A stretch of DNA of 64,000 bases from Gaeumannomyces sp. JS-464 (Eukaryota; Ascomycota; Sordariomycetes; Magnaporthales; Magnaporthaceae): contig NGZR01000001.1 of the NCBI GenBank assembly GCA_002197995.1, positions 6,758,001 through 6,822,000 on the forward strand, written 5' to 3'. Shown here piece after piece: positions 45,785 through 57,547 of this stretch. The notes under the pieces were generated by a model, which saw only the letters and a program-made list of their open reading frames with translations, searched no databases and was not told the DNA's origin. Positions within the stretch are counted from its first letter, which is position 1; every line of letters starts with the position of its first letter. Both the position numbers and the translations under genes were made by a program.

Positions 45785-46453
45785 TAATGACGGCTTGATT
45801 TATCCCCGTGCTAAACGCCGAGCGCAAAACCGACAAAAAACAGCGCCCGGAGGAAACGCCACTGGACGCCCTATTGGGCGCCCTAAAAAGGGGCATAAAG
45901 CCTTACATAATGCTATTGGTCGGGCAAAGGCGCTGTAAGCCCCACACATGTGGCTTTAGCGTATTAACTTTTGCAGCAAGATGATGATGATTACACCACA
46001 CTCTAGCCACCCCAGATACGATTTCAACCCTTTTTACGTACCTTAAACTCTAGATAACACCACAACAGTTCAATTTAAGGACTACGAAAAGCTCGTGAGG
46101 CAATAAGGCGCACCGAGTCGGCGTTTGTAGTGGTCTCAAAGACCTGCACCGGCCCCTTTGAGACGGTGGGTCCCTCTCCCGCTCTCACGGGTCCCATTCC
46201 TGGCTCCCCATCCGGTTGGTTCGGTAGGCGTTGAATAATGTCTGTCGATGACAGGACCCCTTGATCTGCTACAGTGCTACGGTACGTAGGTTCCCTGGTG
46301 CTCGGCACAATGATTGGCGGTCTCCACTGCTGTAGGGCGTTCAGTGACACCGGCCCCACTTCCAGGCTCTGACACATTGCTACAAGATATCTGGACGAGC
46401 TCCCCACTGTCGACACAGCTTGGACTTGATATCACACCCCAAGGATATCCTCC
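45785..46453. other. Region between the foldback element and the cystathionine gamma-synthase-like gene
   Basis: No gene recognised. It should contain the missing 5' part of the rhodanese (minus strand) and the promoter of the next gene, but I could not read an N-terminal exon with confidence. The stretch 45830-45960 has a palindromic GGGCGCCC-rich patch. Confidence 0.3.
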
Positions 46454-48156
46454 ATGTCAGCCAAAATCTCGACTCAATTCGGCGAAGCCGTGCCGCCAGC
46501 GCCCAGGCATTCGGTGACTGTCCACATGGGCAACTGGGATACCGTCGAGAAGTACGGCGCAAACTCTGCTTCTGTGATCCCTCATTTCAAAAATGCGTAT
46601 CCCCGCATGAAGCCTCACCGGGACATCGCCCAGGTAAGCATCCAATATTTTCTGCGTCGGAAACAGTGGAGAATTAACACCACCTCGATGCTAGCTTGCG
46701 GCGGCGGTGCTCGATCACGTATCGGCCACTGACGCTAGCTGCTTTTTTTCTCGTCACTACAATCCGCAAGGGAGTGTGTTGAGTATTCCACCAACAGCCG
46801 GCGGGATAATGGCGGCGACAAACGACCCGTTCCGCCAGACCATATTACCATCCGAGCCTTTGCCGCAAAAGATCTCTTCTACGCCGTCATCTATCCGCTG
46901 GACCAACGGTCAACTGTTGCCGGATTTTGGAGCACTCCTGGCGCAGGTGTTTCATCTCGATTTGCAGAAGCCAATCTCAACCACCTGCATCAGCTTACTG
47001 AAGTTCCCGTGGCACCAGGTGCCAAGGACGAGTCCGTCAGACCGAGCTTCGACGCTCAGCCTCATCAGGTCCTAAGGGAAAGGATCGTTTCATATCTCGA
47101 GCGGGCACCTCGGTGCCCTCTGCATCAGCGTCCATCCCCCCAAGATGTCTATCTCTACCCAACAGGCATGGCCTCCATCTACAAGCCGCACACATATATG
47201 CTCAGTCGCTTCCACGGCACCACGGTCCTTTTCGGAATGGCATTTATGAACACCCTGACGGCCCTCGAGGAATTCGGCCCTGGGCACAAATTTTCGGCAA
47301 TGGCTCAGACGAAGACCTGAACCAGCTCGAGGCCTTTCTCGCTGAGGAACGTGGCCAAGGGCGCAGAGTCCAGACGATCTGGACCGAGTTTCCCTCGAAC
47401 CCTCTCCTTGTCACTCCAGATATTATGAAACTCCGGGAACTGGCGGACGAGTACGATCTCGTCCTCGGAATCGACGATACCATCGGTAGCTGGGCCAACA
47501 TCGACGTCACGGCCATGGCCGACATCCTCGTCACATCCGTCACCAAGTCCTTCAACGGGTACGCCGACGCCATCGCGGGCAGCGCAATCCTCAACCCCGC
47601 CTCTCCCGATATCGCGACCTGAAGCCGCTTTTCGACCAATTCTACATCCCGGAGCTCTACCTCGACGACGCCGAGGCTATCGAGCAAAACTGCCGCAACT
47701 ATCTCGCTCGGACCGCCAAGCTCAACGCCAACGCGAGCGCGATCGTGGCGTACCTCGCCCCAGGCGGAAAGACCTGAGAGCGCCGTCCGCCGGGTGTACT
47801 ATCCCTCCGCCAACCCATCAGGAGCGCATTACAGGCGCTTCATGCGCCCGCCGACGGCCGACCTCGCTCCCGGGTACGGCTGCCTGCTCAGCGTCGAGCT
47901 GGAGGACATGGCGACGACGCGTGCGTTCTACGATAATCTCAACGTCCACAAGAGCGTCCATCTGGGGGCGCCTTTCACCCTCGCGTTTGCGTACACCATG
48001 TGCACCTACAAGAAGGACCTGGGCTGGGCGGAGCAGTACGGCATGAAACCGACGCAGATCAGGATTTCAGCCGGACTCGAGGATACCGAGACCCTATTGG
48101 AGGATTTTAGAATCGCGGTAGAAGCGGCTGACGCATGTAGAGGGCAAGCGGGGTGA
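46454..48156 (+). pseudogene. Cystathionine gamma-synthase-like PLP enzyme, several frameshifts
   Basis: This is a pyridoxal-phosphate enzyme of trans-sulfuration, which normally joins cysteine to an activated homoserine. ATG 46454 begins MSAKISTQFGEAVPPAPRH, and VTVHMGNWDTVEKYG follows. Intron 46634-46694 (GTAAGC...CTAG) joins HRDIAQ to LAAAVLDHVSATDASC. The frame then needs a change at a T7 run near 46745 to give FSSLQSARECVEYST and IRAFAAKDLFYAVIYPLDQ. Continuing pieces are YLYPTGMASIYKPH, then (shift near 47292) FGNGSDEDLNQLEAFLAEE and WTEFPSNPLL. LVLGIDDTIGSW and SVTKSFNGYADAIAG follow, with the PLP lysine. Further shifts near 47608 and 47780 lead to MRPPTADLAPGYGCLLSVEL and ISAGLEDTETLLEDF, ending at 48156. 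All family landmarks are present, so the gene was recently functional or the shifts are assembly errors. Confidence 0.78.
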
Positions 48157-50370
48157 AGTCGGCGCAGTCGGTCTCCCATAACTCCCCGTCTTCTCCCTCC
48201 CCCTGCGTGCAAGCGGGACTCTCGCTTGCTTGAAGCGGTCTAGCCCGCATGTCAGGGTCTGATGTTCCGACGTGCATGCGCCGGTTCGATATAATTATCT
48301 TCACTCATAGTTCGCTGTGAATGTGTTCACTTTCACTGTGGCCCAAGTGGACAGGTCCAGTGAAAATTTTGAGCGGGTGGTGATGGCGGGCTCGATCTTC
48401 CCCCCAGGCAGTCGAATAGATGCTGGCTTGACTCCGCACGTGTTGGAGAGCTGGGGAATGGCGGGGCGGAGGAATGTACTCGCGCTGCAGCGCGGCGCTG
48501 AACTTGGTGACGGAGTCCTCTGGATGGGAATATGTTAGGTGGGGATCATAGACTCCGACCGAGATTCTTGCGGTTGTCGCGCGGAAAACTTCGTTGGAGA
48601 CATGAACGGGACACTGTCCCTGGGACCTCGGCGATAATAAAATGCTGGAAAACGGCCAAAAAAGCAGGAAGTTGGTCGACAGTTCGAATGCGACGCTCTT
48701 TGCCAATGCCCCGGCTGTGAGACGCTGTTGCATACGTCCCGAAACTTCCCAGTGCATGGGACAGGCCGGCACGCTACGGCGAAGCTGTCCGAGTTGTGAC
48801 TGGCACGGTTCACTAGGGGTTGGCGTAACCAGAGCCGCATGAGCCAAACAGTCATTTCTCGGCTGCAGGCGTGACATGCTCGGTAAGCCGCGCGAATAAA
48901 GAAAGCGGCCTACAAGAGGGAGGGTACCACGCGCGTACACCGCCATGTACAGCGCACGCGTTGACGCCGGCGAGAAGTGGGCCGACCATTCCCAGCACTT
49001 TACAGGGTCTTATAGCGTAATGATAGTTCGTAAACAAAGGCTAAAGAGAGGAAGGTGTAAACAGATGGTTGCATGTCAATTCCTCCTACCTCCAAACTAT
49101 CAGCTATCGACCGTATCGACCACCTCCGGGGCCATGCCACAACAGGGCGGAGCTACCAGTTACCGTTCCTCGAGGTCCCTTTGGCGGATACCTTCCCAGA
49201 TGTTCCTTTGAGAACCTCCAGCGCTTCTGTAAAGTTGCTGATGTCGCCAACAAGCCTCGCTCGAAGTTTCTGGTACGCAAGAAAGTCTTTGTCCTTGCCG
49301 AATGAATCTCGGTGCGACCAGGCCTTTAAATCCACCAAATCGGCTTGAGCGATCGGGTTGACCACTTCGCGCAGTCGACACAACCCCCGCCTGGTGGCCA
49401 TATGCCGCCGCAGCATTAACCTGTTCAGTTTCGTCACAGCCTTCCAGATCATGAACCTCCCGCGCTGCGGCGCCGATAACTTTCGCAATATTTCACCCCT
49501 TTAAAAGCCAACTGGTAGTGCTTGATAAATCTGCGCCCCAATATCGGTTTACCGTTTTTAAAGGACCGATACATCTGGATTTAACCTTTGATCCACCTCG
49601 CGCCACGTCGACGAATCTCTCCCATTTGGCCGTATCCTTTTTGGTTTTGATCGGCAACCTCCTTTGCCTTTTTCCTCCCTTTTCTTTCCATTTTTTGTAT
49701 CCGAGACATTCGTCCATTATGATATGCTTATAAACAGCGACCAGGAGCTGCACCTCGGTATGCCGCTCGAGCACGTCGTTTCGGGTTTGCACGTAAAGTT
49801 TATATTTTTCCGTGTCGGTTTCGCAAAGGCGGATTTATGTACGGAATTGGTTGATTTGCCGGGCTTGGTCGAGGTTTAATACGAGGAGCTCGTCGCCGAG
49901 ATCGCCGCCGGGAATTTTATTAACAGGAGCTATATGTTACAAACGAACTTCTGCTCCTAAGGTAAGGCTGCCTAGGAAAGGCACTAAACAGTATGCTTAA
50001 CAAGGGATGCTTTAGGAGGACCTTGGAAACAGGTGACAGTAGTTTAATTGCTTGCCCAAAGGGGTGCTTTGGAGCTAACTTAGGTTAACTAATGCCAAAG
50101 CCTTAGTTAAAGCTATTTAGTATAATAAAAATCCTTTTTTTTATAATAACCGGCCATTTTGCATGCTGGGTAATATGTTTAATATAAACATATTAAATAT
50201 TTTTTAAATTTTAAGTGCTATATTTGCTATGTTTATATTAAACATATCACTTTTATTTAATATGTCCGTATTAGATATACCATGTTATAAGTTACGTGAT
50301 AAGTGGGACGCGGGGTAACGCGCTTTTTCCCTTTTTTATGTGCTGTCCTTCCTTACGGGCTCGCCTTTAT
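48157..50370. other. Transition from gene-rich to AT-rich DNA; no assigned gene
   Basis: A minus-strand ORF (48305-48946, 213 codons from ATG) and shorter minus-strand frames (49153-49488, 49493-49792) are open. None shows a domain I know. The last two read like fragments of one coding region (LVDLKAWSHRDSFGKDKDFL and MDECLGYKKWKEKGGK). From about 49900 the composition turns strongly AT-rich. Confidence 0.3.
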
Positions 50371-51746
50371 GCATGCTGGTCGTAATATTAAGTTTCCCTT
50401 TTTAAGTTAAATTTTTTTAGCCACCTTTTTTTTGTTAATAGTAAATACTTTTTTTATCCTCCCGTTCCTTTTTATATTTAATAAAATGTTTAATTAGGTG
50501 TAAAAGCGGAAACCTTCGTCGTTTACGATTTCGATTGTACGTTATAACAACTTTTTTTATTACTTGTATTGTTATTTTTATACCCTTTTGTTTTAACTGC
50601 GAAATTAAACGGCCTTTTTCGGTATAATGCTTTTTTTGCAAACCATTTTCGCTATAAACAGTATATTCGTTACGATCGGTCCCGTTATAACATTTTAAAG
50701 CTTTCGTTTAAACATTTTCGCATTTATAACATTTAATACGCCCGCGTAAAGGCGGAATTAAAAGTTGCGAAAAAGGAACGTCGTTTTATTAAACGTTAAA
50801 ATCGAGCGTTTGCGGAAATAAAAAAAATAATGGCGTAAAAAGCTTATACGGGCGATTCGTCGTAATATTAACTTTATGGAAAAGCTAAAACAGGTCGAGC
50901 GAAAAGAGGTTAAAAAGGCGGCCGAGTAAGCCCATATTAAGCTTTTTAATTTTTTAACTTGCGAATTTCCCTTTTTATCGCCGAGTTAAGCTAATTTTAC
51001 AATTAGTTTAAACTTTAATCTTTTAATTTTGTTTAATAAGTTATTTTAATACAGGTGTTTCGAATTGGAGTTTAAACTTTAAATTAACGTTAACTTTTTT
51101 TAAAGCTTTCCGTCGGTATTTTTTAAAAGCTTCCAGCGCTTTTTTTTTGGTTTTTTTTCCAAATTCTTTTTTCGATTTCGTATTTTGCTTATTTAACTAG
51201 GTAATACTTAGTTCCGTTAATTACATTTTCGTTAAAAAAAATTAATTTCGTACTTTTATTTTTCGTTAATTTTTATTAATTCGTTGCTTTTAAAGCCTGG
51301 TAGCGTTTATTCGAATAAAAAAACGTAAAAAATCGCGTGGGATTTTATAACCGGTGGTAACCGGAGTTCGTAATTAACGTTCGAAATTTTTTTTAGCATT
51401 TTAAAAAGTCCCAATGTTAAAAGGTCAATTCTTATTAGTACAGCTACGAGCTTTAGCCCGTAGCTGGTAGCTTATCGAAACGCGCTTTACTAACGCATTA
51501 GCCACGCTACTAGCATATAGCCGGACCGCTTTTAGATTTGCGGAGCAGCCTTTTATACTTTTAACCTTCGTAGTTTGTTAATTTACTAAAATCCCTATAA
51601 GCGTGCATTATATCGTAAAACTTTTATAATATAAACTACTAAAAAGGAATACGCAAAAGCGAGCGCGGATATCGCCGCCGCTAACCGAGGAAAAACGGCT
51701 ACGAACGTTTTTAATTCCCGATAACGATATGTTACGACCAGCATGC
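50371..51746. mobile_element. TIR element 1, RIP-degraded DNA transposon remnant
   Basis: The left end GCATGCTGGTCGTAATATTA pairs with the right end GTTACGACCAGCATGC (51731-51746). An internal minus-strand ORF (50435-50641) and a plus-strand stretch near 50850-50940 (KLIRAIRRNINFMEKLKQVE) are Lys/Arg-rich coiled-coil-like remnants. Element 2 has a matching piece (AFRRGINAIKKLKRV). This is compatible with the C-terminus of a transposase, but the family is not identified. Confidence 0.6.
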
Positions 51747-52223
51747 AAGCCCCAAGATAACAGGACGGGAAGGGCTCCAAATGGTGCCCCACCCCGCATT
51801 AAAACACGTAAAGTCATGTAATTTGCAAGGGATTTGTGGATTTGTAATAAAGCAACAAATCCAAAAGGGATTTGTGGATTTATAACAAAGCAATAAATCC
51901 AAAAGGGATTTATAAATTTGCGACAAAGCTACAAATCTAAAAAAGCTGTTAGGATAAACAACGTGTATATAAAAGATGGATTTCTTTTTATTTCAAATAG
52001 TTTTAATTAAAACTTTGGCATTAATTAACTTAAATTAGCTCCCAGGCATCCCCTAAAGCAAGCAATTAAATTGTCTTTTTAAGTTACGTATTCCCCTGTT
52101 TACTAGCACCGGCGTTACTGTCCTTTCCACCCCCGAAGTGCCCTACTTTAAAAGCAAACCTTTAATTGTAACATGTTAACTGATTTTGTTTAATACCTTA
52201 TTAAAAGAAAGGATAGTGCAATT
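51747..52223 (+). other. 5' region of a truncated Y-family retroelement (copy 1)
   Basis: Matches 54181-54735. It contains three to four tandem copies of a roughly 35-bp unit with GGATTTGTGGATTT...AAATCC (about 51827-51945). A TATA-like TGTATATAAAAGATGG lies at about 51962. An AATTAACTTAAATTAGCT segment follows before the gag ATG. These are plausible promoter and leader features. Confidence 0.55.
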
Positions 52224-52505
52224 ATGGCAAGCAATAGCAAACTTAAAAAGGAAAAAACTACGGTTTTCACTTTTAACGGAATTAAATACGACATGGAAAA
52301 AGCCATTAACACGGCTAGCCTTTTTAAGCTTATAACGGACGAGATCGCCAAAGGCCAGGCCGAAGTAAAGCAACTTACTGCGAAGTTGGTATCCCTCGAA
52401 GCACTTATCGCAGTCCGGGCGTACAAGTTCCCGTTTTTGAACCTTTACGAAAGGGAGGACGGCAAGCTTAAAACGTTTTTTACCGAATGCAAAAGCTATT
52501 ATTAA
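52224..52505 (+). pseudogene. Truncated gag of a Y-family retroelement (copy 1)
   Basis: The ATG 52224 frame (93 codons) reads MASNSKLKKEKTTVFTFNGIKYD and so on to FTECKSYY, then stops. The larger copy starting near 54727 continues from the same point into KFYKQQFVSEKQKVAYAV-like sequence, a retrotransposon gag. Here the gag is cut and joined within 15 bp to an X-family LTR. It is the least RIP-damaged coding piece of this family in the window. Confidence 0.6.
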
Positions 52506-52515
52506 AAGGAACTAA

Positions 52516-53035
52516 TGTATTTAGCTAAAGTTAAGTGCATAAACCCTACTTACCCCGCACTACCTACCTTGTATTACCTACCCTGTACTTTTGTGGATTT
52601 GTGCACAAGGTCGGCCCACAGCGTGCTACAACGCCTAAGTTAGCCGTTGTAAGGCTATTTAATTCACTTACTTTGCACGCGCCGAGGCAGGGGTGAAAAA
52701 CGCACAAGTTAAATTTAAAAGCCTAACGTAAAGATGGTTTTGGTAGCCGTGGGTCGATTTTTTAATTTCCCTATACAAAATAATTTTTCGGAAAATCGCG
52801 TGCGGCATTAGAACCCCTTTGGGCGGGAGGCCCGCGGGATCGACGTCGGAGGGTATATAAAAAAGGCGACTATTGGCGCCCCCTCCTTGCAATACAAGCC
52901 TGTACCACCTACTAAGCTTAGGGCCTTGCCAGCACTACTTGTAAAGCTTAATAAGGCCCGTACCAATTAAACGTAACCCTATTAGCTACTGTGATTAGCG
53001 CAAGCACGCCCTAATTAAAACCTTATATTTTTACA
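52516..53035 (+). repeat. X-family LTR, complete copy (520 bp)
   Basis: Begins TGTATTTAGC and ends TTTTTACA. It matches the split LTR at 16782-16993 and 35883-35947 in the opposite orientation. It has a TATA-like GGGTATATAAAAAAGG at about 52852. Both copies are preceded by AACTAA, so a little of the internal sequence is shared. Confidence 0.65.
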
Positions 53036-53083
53036 GTAAAAATACCATTTAAAACCCCTTCCCACTTTGCGTTTTAAAGGCTT
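53036..53083. other. Short spacer before TIR element 2
   Basis: 48 bp. It resembles a fragment of the LINE RNase H-terminal Cys/His region (CCCCTTCCCAC...), perhaps by chance. Confidence 0.25.
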
Positions 53084-54180
53084 GCATGCTGGTCGTAACA
53101 TTAGGTTTCCCTTTTTAAACCAAATCCTTTTAGCTATAACTTATTGCCCCGTTTTTCGGCAATTGGTAAATACTTTCCTTTTTTACCATTTCCTTTCCTT
53201 TTTTAATTAACGAGATGTTTAGCCGGGTGCGAAAACGTCCTTTTGTGAAAAAAAACCTTTTAACGCAAAAACCTGCTTATTTAAATTCTTTTTTCCTTTA
53301 TTAAAATGCCTTTTTGTTTTTTTACTACGAAGTTTTAAACTTTAAAAAGTGTAAAGCTTTTTTTTAAAATTCGTCCTAATGCGTGAAATGTTTTAGTTAA
53401 AACCGCTCGGGTTATAACATTTTGGGCTTTTACCCGCGCAATTTTGAAAGATTGGAAAATAACACGTAAAACTGGAAGCCGAACTGGAAGCAAAGGAAAA
53501 AAAGCGCAGTGCCGTAAAACGGGAGCTTTTTGCTGCTAACGCTCGCATTAAACGTTTAAAAACGCAAAAAAAATGTAGTTTAAAAAGAAAATGCGCGCTT
53601 TTCGACGCGGTATTAACGCTATAAAAAAGTTAAAACGGGTTAAGCGAAAAAAAGCTAACGCAAAAAGGGGAGCCGGGAAGGCTTTTATTATACCCTCGCG
53701 TTTATTCGCTTACGAGCTTTTTTCGTTATTTTTGGATTAAACTGGTTTTAAAGCTACTTTTAACCTTAACCTTTTAACCTTGTTTAACTTTAGTAAATTG
53801 CTTTAATATAAGTATTTTAAACCTAATTTAAAACATTTTTTTAAGCTTATTTATATTAACTTTTTTCGTAATAACCGGTATTAGTATTTCGTAAGGATTT
53901 CTTAGCAGTGCTTAAAGTTTATTGCTTTTTCCCACGTGTTTTTTTCGTAGCCGTACTTTTTCCACTTAATTAAGTACTTTTTAAGCTTATGTTTTAGCTT
54001 ATAATTTAAGATTTTTTCGATTTTATACTTTTATTTTACGTTAATTTTTATTAACTCGTTATTTTTAAAACTTAATAATGTTAATTCGAATAAAGAAATA
54101 TAAAAAACCGGGTAGGATTTTATAATTAGTAATCGGAATTTATAATTTACGTTTAAAACCTTTTGTTACAACCAGCATGC
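53084..54180. mobile_element. TIR element 2, RIP-degraded DNA transposon remnant
   Basis: Ends are GCATGCTGGTCGTAACATTA and the complement TTACAACCAGCATGC, the same TIR as element 1. The internal remnant near 53460-53690 reads LEAELEAKEKKRSAVKREL and AFRRGINAIKKLKRV. Downstream flanks of both elements are homologous (51747 on and 54181 on). Either the element was carried along when its host retroelement duplicated, or the TIR marks the edge of that host. Confidence 0.6.
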
Positions 54181-54735
54181 AAGCTTTAAAATAACAAAAC
54201 GGGAAGGGTTTTAAGCAGTGCTTTTACCTTACACCAAAACACGTAAAGTTACGTGCTTTAAGCTAAATTTGTAAATTTGTAAACAAAGCGACAAATTTAA
54301 AAAAATTAGTAAATTTGTAAACAAAGCGACAAATCCAAAAAGATTTGTGGATTTGTAAGCAAAGTGATAAATCCAAAAGGATTTGTGGATTTGTAAGCAA
54401 AGCGATAAATTTAAAAAGGTTTGTAAATTTGTAAGCAAAGCTACAAATTTAAAAACCACTAAAGCAAAAGCAGCGCGTATATAATAAATGGATTTCCTAT
54501 TATTTTAAGTAGCTTTAACTAAGGTTTCGGCATTAATTAACTTAAATTAGCTTTTAAACATCCCTTAAAGCAAGCAATTAAATTATCCTTTTAAGTTACG
54601 TGTTTTTTTTAACTTAAATTAGCGATATTATTTTTTCCACTTTTAAAGTGGCCTACTTTAAAAGCAAACCTTTAATTGTAACATTTTAATTAATTTTATT
54701 TAATACTTTGTTAAAAAGAAAAAATAATGCAATTA
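54181..54735 (+). other. 5' region of the large Y-family retroelement (copy 2)
   Basis: Homologous to 51747-52223. Four to five tandem units of AAATTTGTAAATTTGTAA/GGATTTGTGGATTTGTAA type lie at about 54264-54455, followed by a TATA-like GTATATAATAAATGG. More RIP changes than in copy 1. Confidence 0.5.
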
Positions 54736-57533
54736 TAATAAGTAGTAATAAAAAGCTTAAAAAGGAAAAAACTACGGTTTTTACTTTTAACGGTATTAAG
54801 TACGACTTTAACGAAGCCGCTAATACGGCTAGCCTTTTAAACTTATAACGAACGAGATCGCCAAAAGCTAAGCCGAAATAAAGCAATTTACCGCGAAATT
54901 AATATCTTTTAAAACACTTATCGTAATTCGAACGTATAAATTCCGGTTTTTAAATTTTTACGGAAAAAAAAACGGCAAACTTAAAACGTTTTTTACTAAA
55001 TGCAAAAGCTATTTTAAGTTTTACAAATAGCAGTTTGTAAGCGAAAAGCAAAAAGTCGCGTACGCTGTTACTAGGTTAAACGGCAAAGTAAAAAAGTGGG
55101 TTTAACTAACTTAAAGCGATTACTTTAAAAGGTATAAAAATAGCCAAAAAGTTATTAAAATTATTTTCGCCAATTTCGAAACCTTCGGAAAAAAAAGTTG
55201 GAAAAGTGTTCGAAATAATCGACGAAACCTAAATCGCCGAAAAAGATTTGTTAGTTTTAAATAACGAAAAGCCGCGGTTAAATACGCTGCAAACTTTTAG
55301 CGAATTAGCACTAAACTAAACTAAAGCGACGCTACGCTAATATTGCATTTTTATAACGGATTGCGCGAAAACGTAAAAGATAAACTTGCGAAGCAAAACC
55401 GCCCCGAGTTTTTTACGGATTACATTAAAAACGCGGTTCGTATTAGCAATAAACTATACGAACGGCAATAGGAAAAAAAAATATAGTTTTAAAAATGTGG
55501 CGTAAAATAATAAAGCTAACCAAAAAAAGGCTAAATAGTAACCTATTACGGTTTACGAAACGCATTTAAACTTTATAAATTTTAATGCAAAAGCCGCTTA
55601 TTAGTAATAAAGGTAATAGAAAAAGCAAAAGCAAAATTTAAAAAACGGGAAATGCTTTAAATGCGGCTAAATTAGTTATATTAAAACAAATTGCTTTTAA
55701 CGGGATAATAACCGCCAGGTAGTTAACTTTTAACGAACGTAAAAAAACCCGATATGAAGAGGATTATACCCCGGGTTAACGTTTAACTAAATATGCTATT
55801 ATAACAAACTATATGCTATATATTAATTCGATAAAAAGGTTACCAAATAGTATTTTTGGAAACTTTAAAACGTTTATATGCTTAAAGCCGCGAGGTTTAA
55901 ATACGATAGCGAAGACGAGCAACGCGTTATTTCCGGGCTTACAAATTTAAAAAAGAATAACGGCGCCGCTTTTTACGGGGGTTAAAAAAAAGCAATTTTA
56001 GCAAATGATATAAAGGAAGGCAAAATTCGAAAAAAGAAACTTTTAAGTTAAAATTATTTTTTTCGCGAACCCGAAAATTTAAACACTAACGCCGAAATAA
56101 ATTAAAACGGTTAAAGTTTTAAAACGGCCGAGTTTTAAAAACGGGCAAAAGGTTTAAACGGCGTAACCTTTATATTTATAATTCGTAAAAACCAAACAAA
56201 TTGGAAAGATTAACGCGCTTTTACGCCTTTTAATATTTCGAAATGTTTTTGGAACGTTATGGTTTTAAAATACCCAAATGGCTCGTTATGCTACGTTACC
56301 CCGGCAAACGGAAATAACCGTTAACTTTTATCGTGGTTTAACGATTAATAGGAAGTTAAATACGTTAATTACCGGTTTAATAACGTAAACGAGTTAAAAA
56401 AGGCTGTATTAAAACCTAAAAACCACTTTAACGTTAATTTAAAACATTTTAAACATTTGCATTTGTTTTAAGCAAAATGCATTTACGAAAAATGCAAACT
56501 CCATTTACGATTTAAGTTTAAACACGATTTTTTTCCCACGAAAAATAAAAAACGAGTTTAAAACTAAGCCCCGTTTAGCATTCCAATTGCTACGATAAAA
56601 ATTAGCCCGGATCGGTAAATTTACCGCAATTTTTAAACTTAACGAGTAATATTTAATATTATATATTACTAAAACGTTCGATTAAAAGAAATGTAAAATT
56701 GCGAAATGCAAAAAACATATGGCATAAAAAGCGGAAATTTAGCATTAAAAGATCGCGTAACCGTACGTCTCGTTTAATTTGGATAAAAAAACAAACGTAC
56801 GGTATTCGTTCCTTTTATTAAAAAACTAAAAAAACCACCCGAGCGAAAAGCATAAAATAAAAAACGAAAATCGATAAAAACTTTCGCGATAGCAAAATTA
56901 AATCGATCGTACGATTTACTAACGTTTTAAATAAAATATTAGGGAAAAAAGTTATAATAATAATCGATTGCGAAATATAAAGCGATTACGTTGTTAATCC
57001 ACGTAATTTAGCGCGTGCATTTAAAAAAGGCCCACGCCTCGTAAAGCCGCAGGCTTACGGGCCGTGCGCTTCTACGAGCTTATAAAAAGGGATTTTGTAA
57101 TCCCCTTTTTGTAATTAAATTCCTATATAAATATGCATTACTATAAACACTATTTTTAAATTTATAAATTTTTGTTTATTCCTTTTGGAAATCTCCGTGC
57201 TTATAAAAGTACCACTCCTACCAACATTAATTAATATTGCTTAAAAAGGCAACACAAACAGCAAGGTAAAGGATTTAAACGTTTAATACCTTTTTCGAAA
57301 AAGCGATTGGGTTAACGTAAAAGCTTAAAAGTAAAGGAATCGAATTCCACTGCTCGGTAACGCGTTACACGGGAGTCGATCACGCATTAAAAGCACCTTT
57401 TTATTGCAAGCGATTAAACCTTTGTTTATGAGATTTAAACAACTGTGAAAAGGGCGTTACGTGATTTTTTTAAGCACTTTCCTGCGTTAAACGACTGGAC
57501 TTTTAAATCGATTACTTAAACGATATTGCTCGT

Positions 57534-57547
57534 CCCCCCCCCCCCCC
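57534..57547. repeat. Poly-C tract of 14 bases in AT-rich DNA
   Basis: Fourteen consecutive C in a region otherwise near 70% AT. Length may be unreliable in assembly. Confidence 0.7.

Noticed and set aside
48305..48946. 213-codon minus-strand ORF as a gene
   Set aside because: It has an ATG but no recognised domain, no supporting splice pattern and an ordinary composition; kept only as a regional note.
51827..51945. Regularly spaced short repeats as a CRISPR array
   Set aside because: Units are directly adjacent without unique spacers, and the DNA is fungal; this is a promoter-type tandem repeat.
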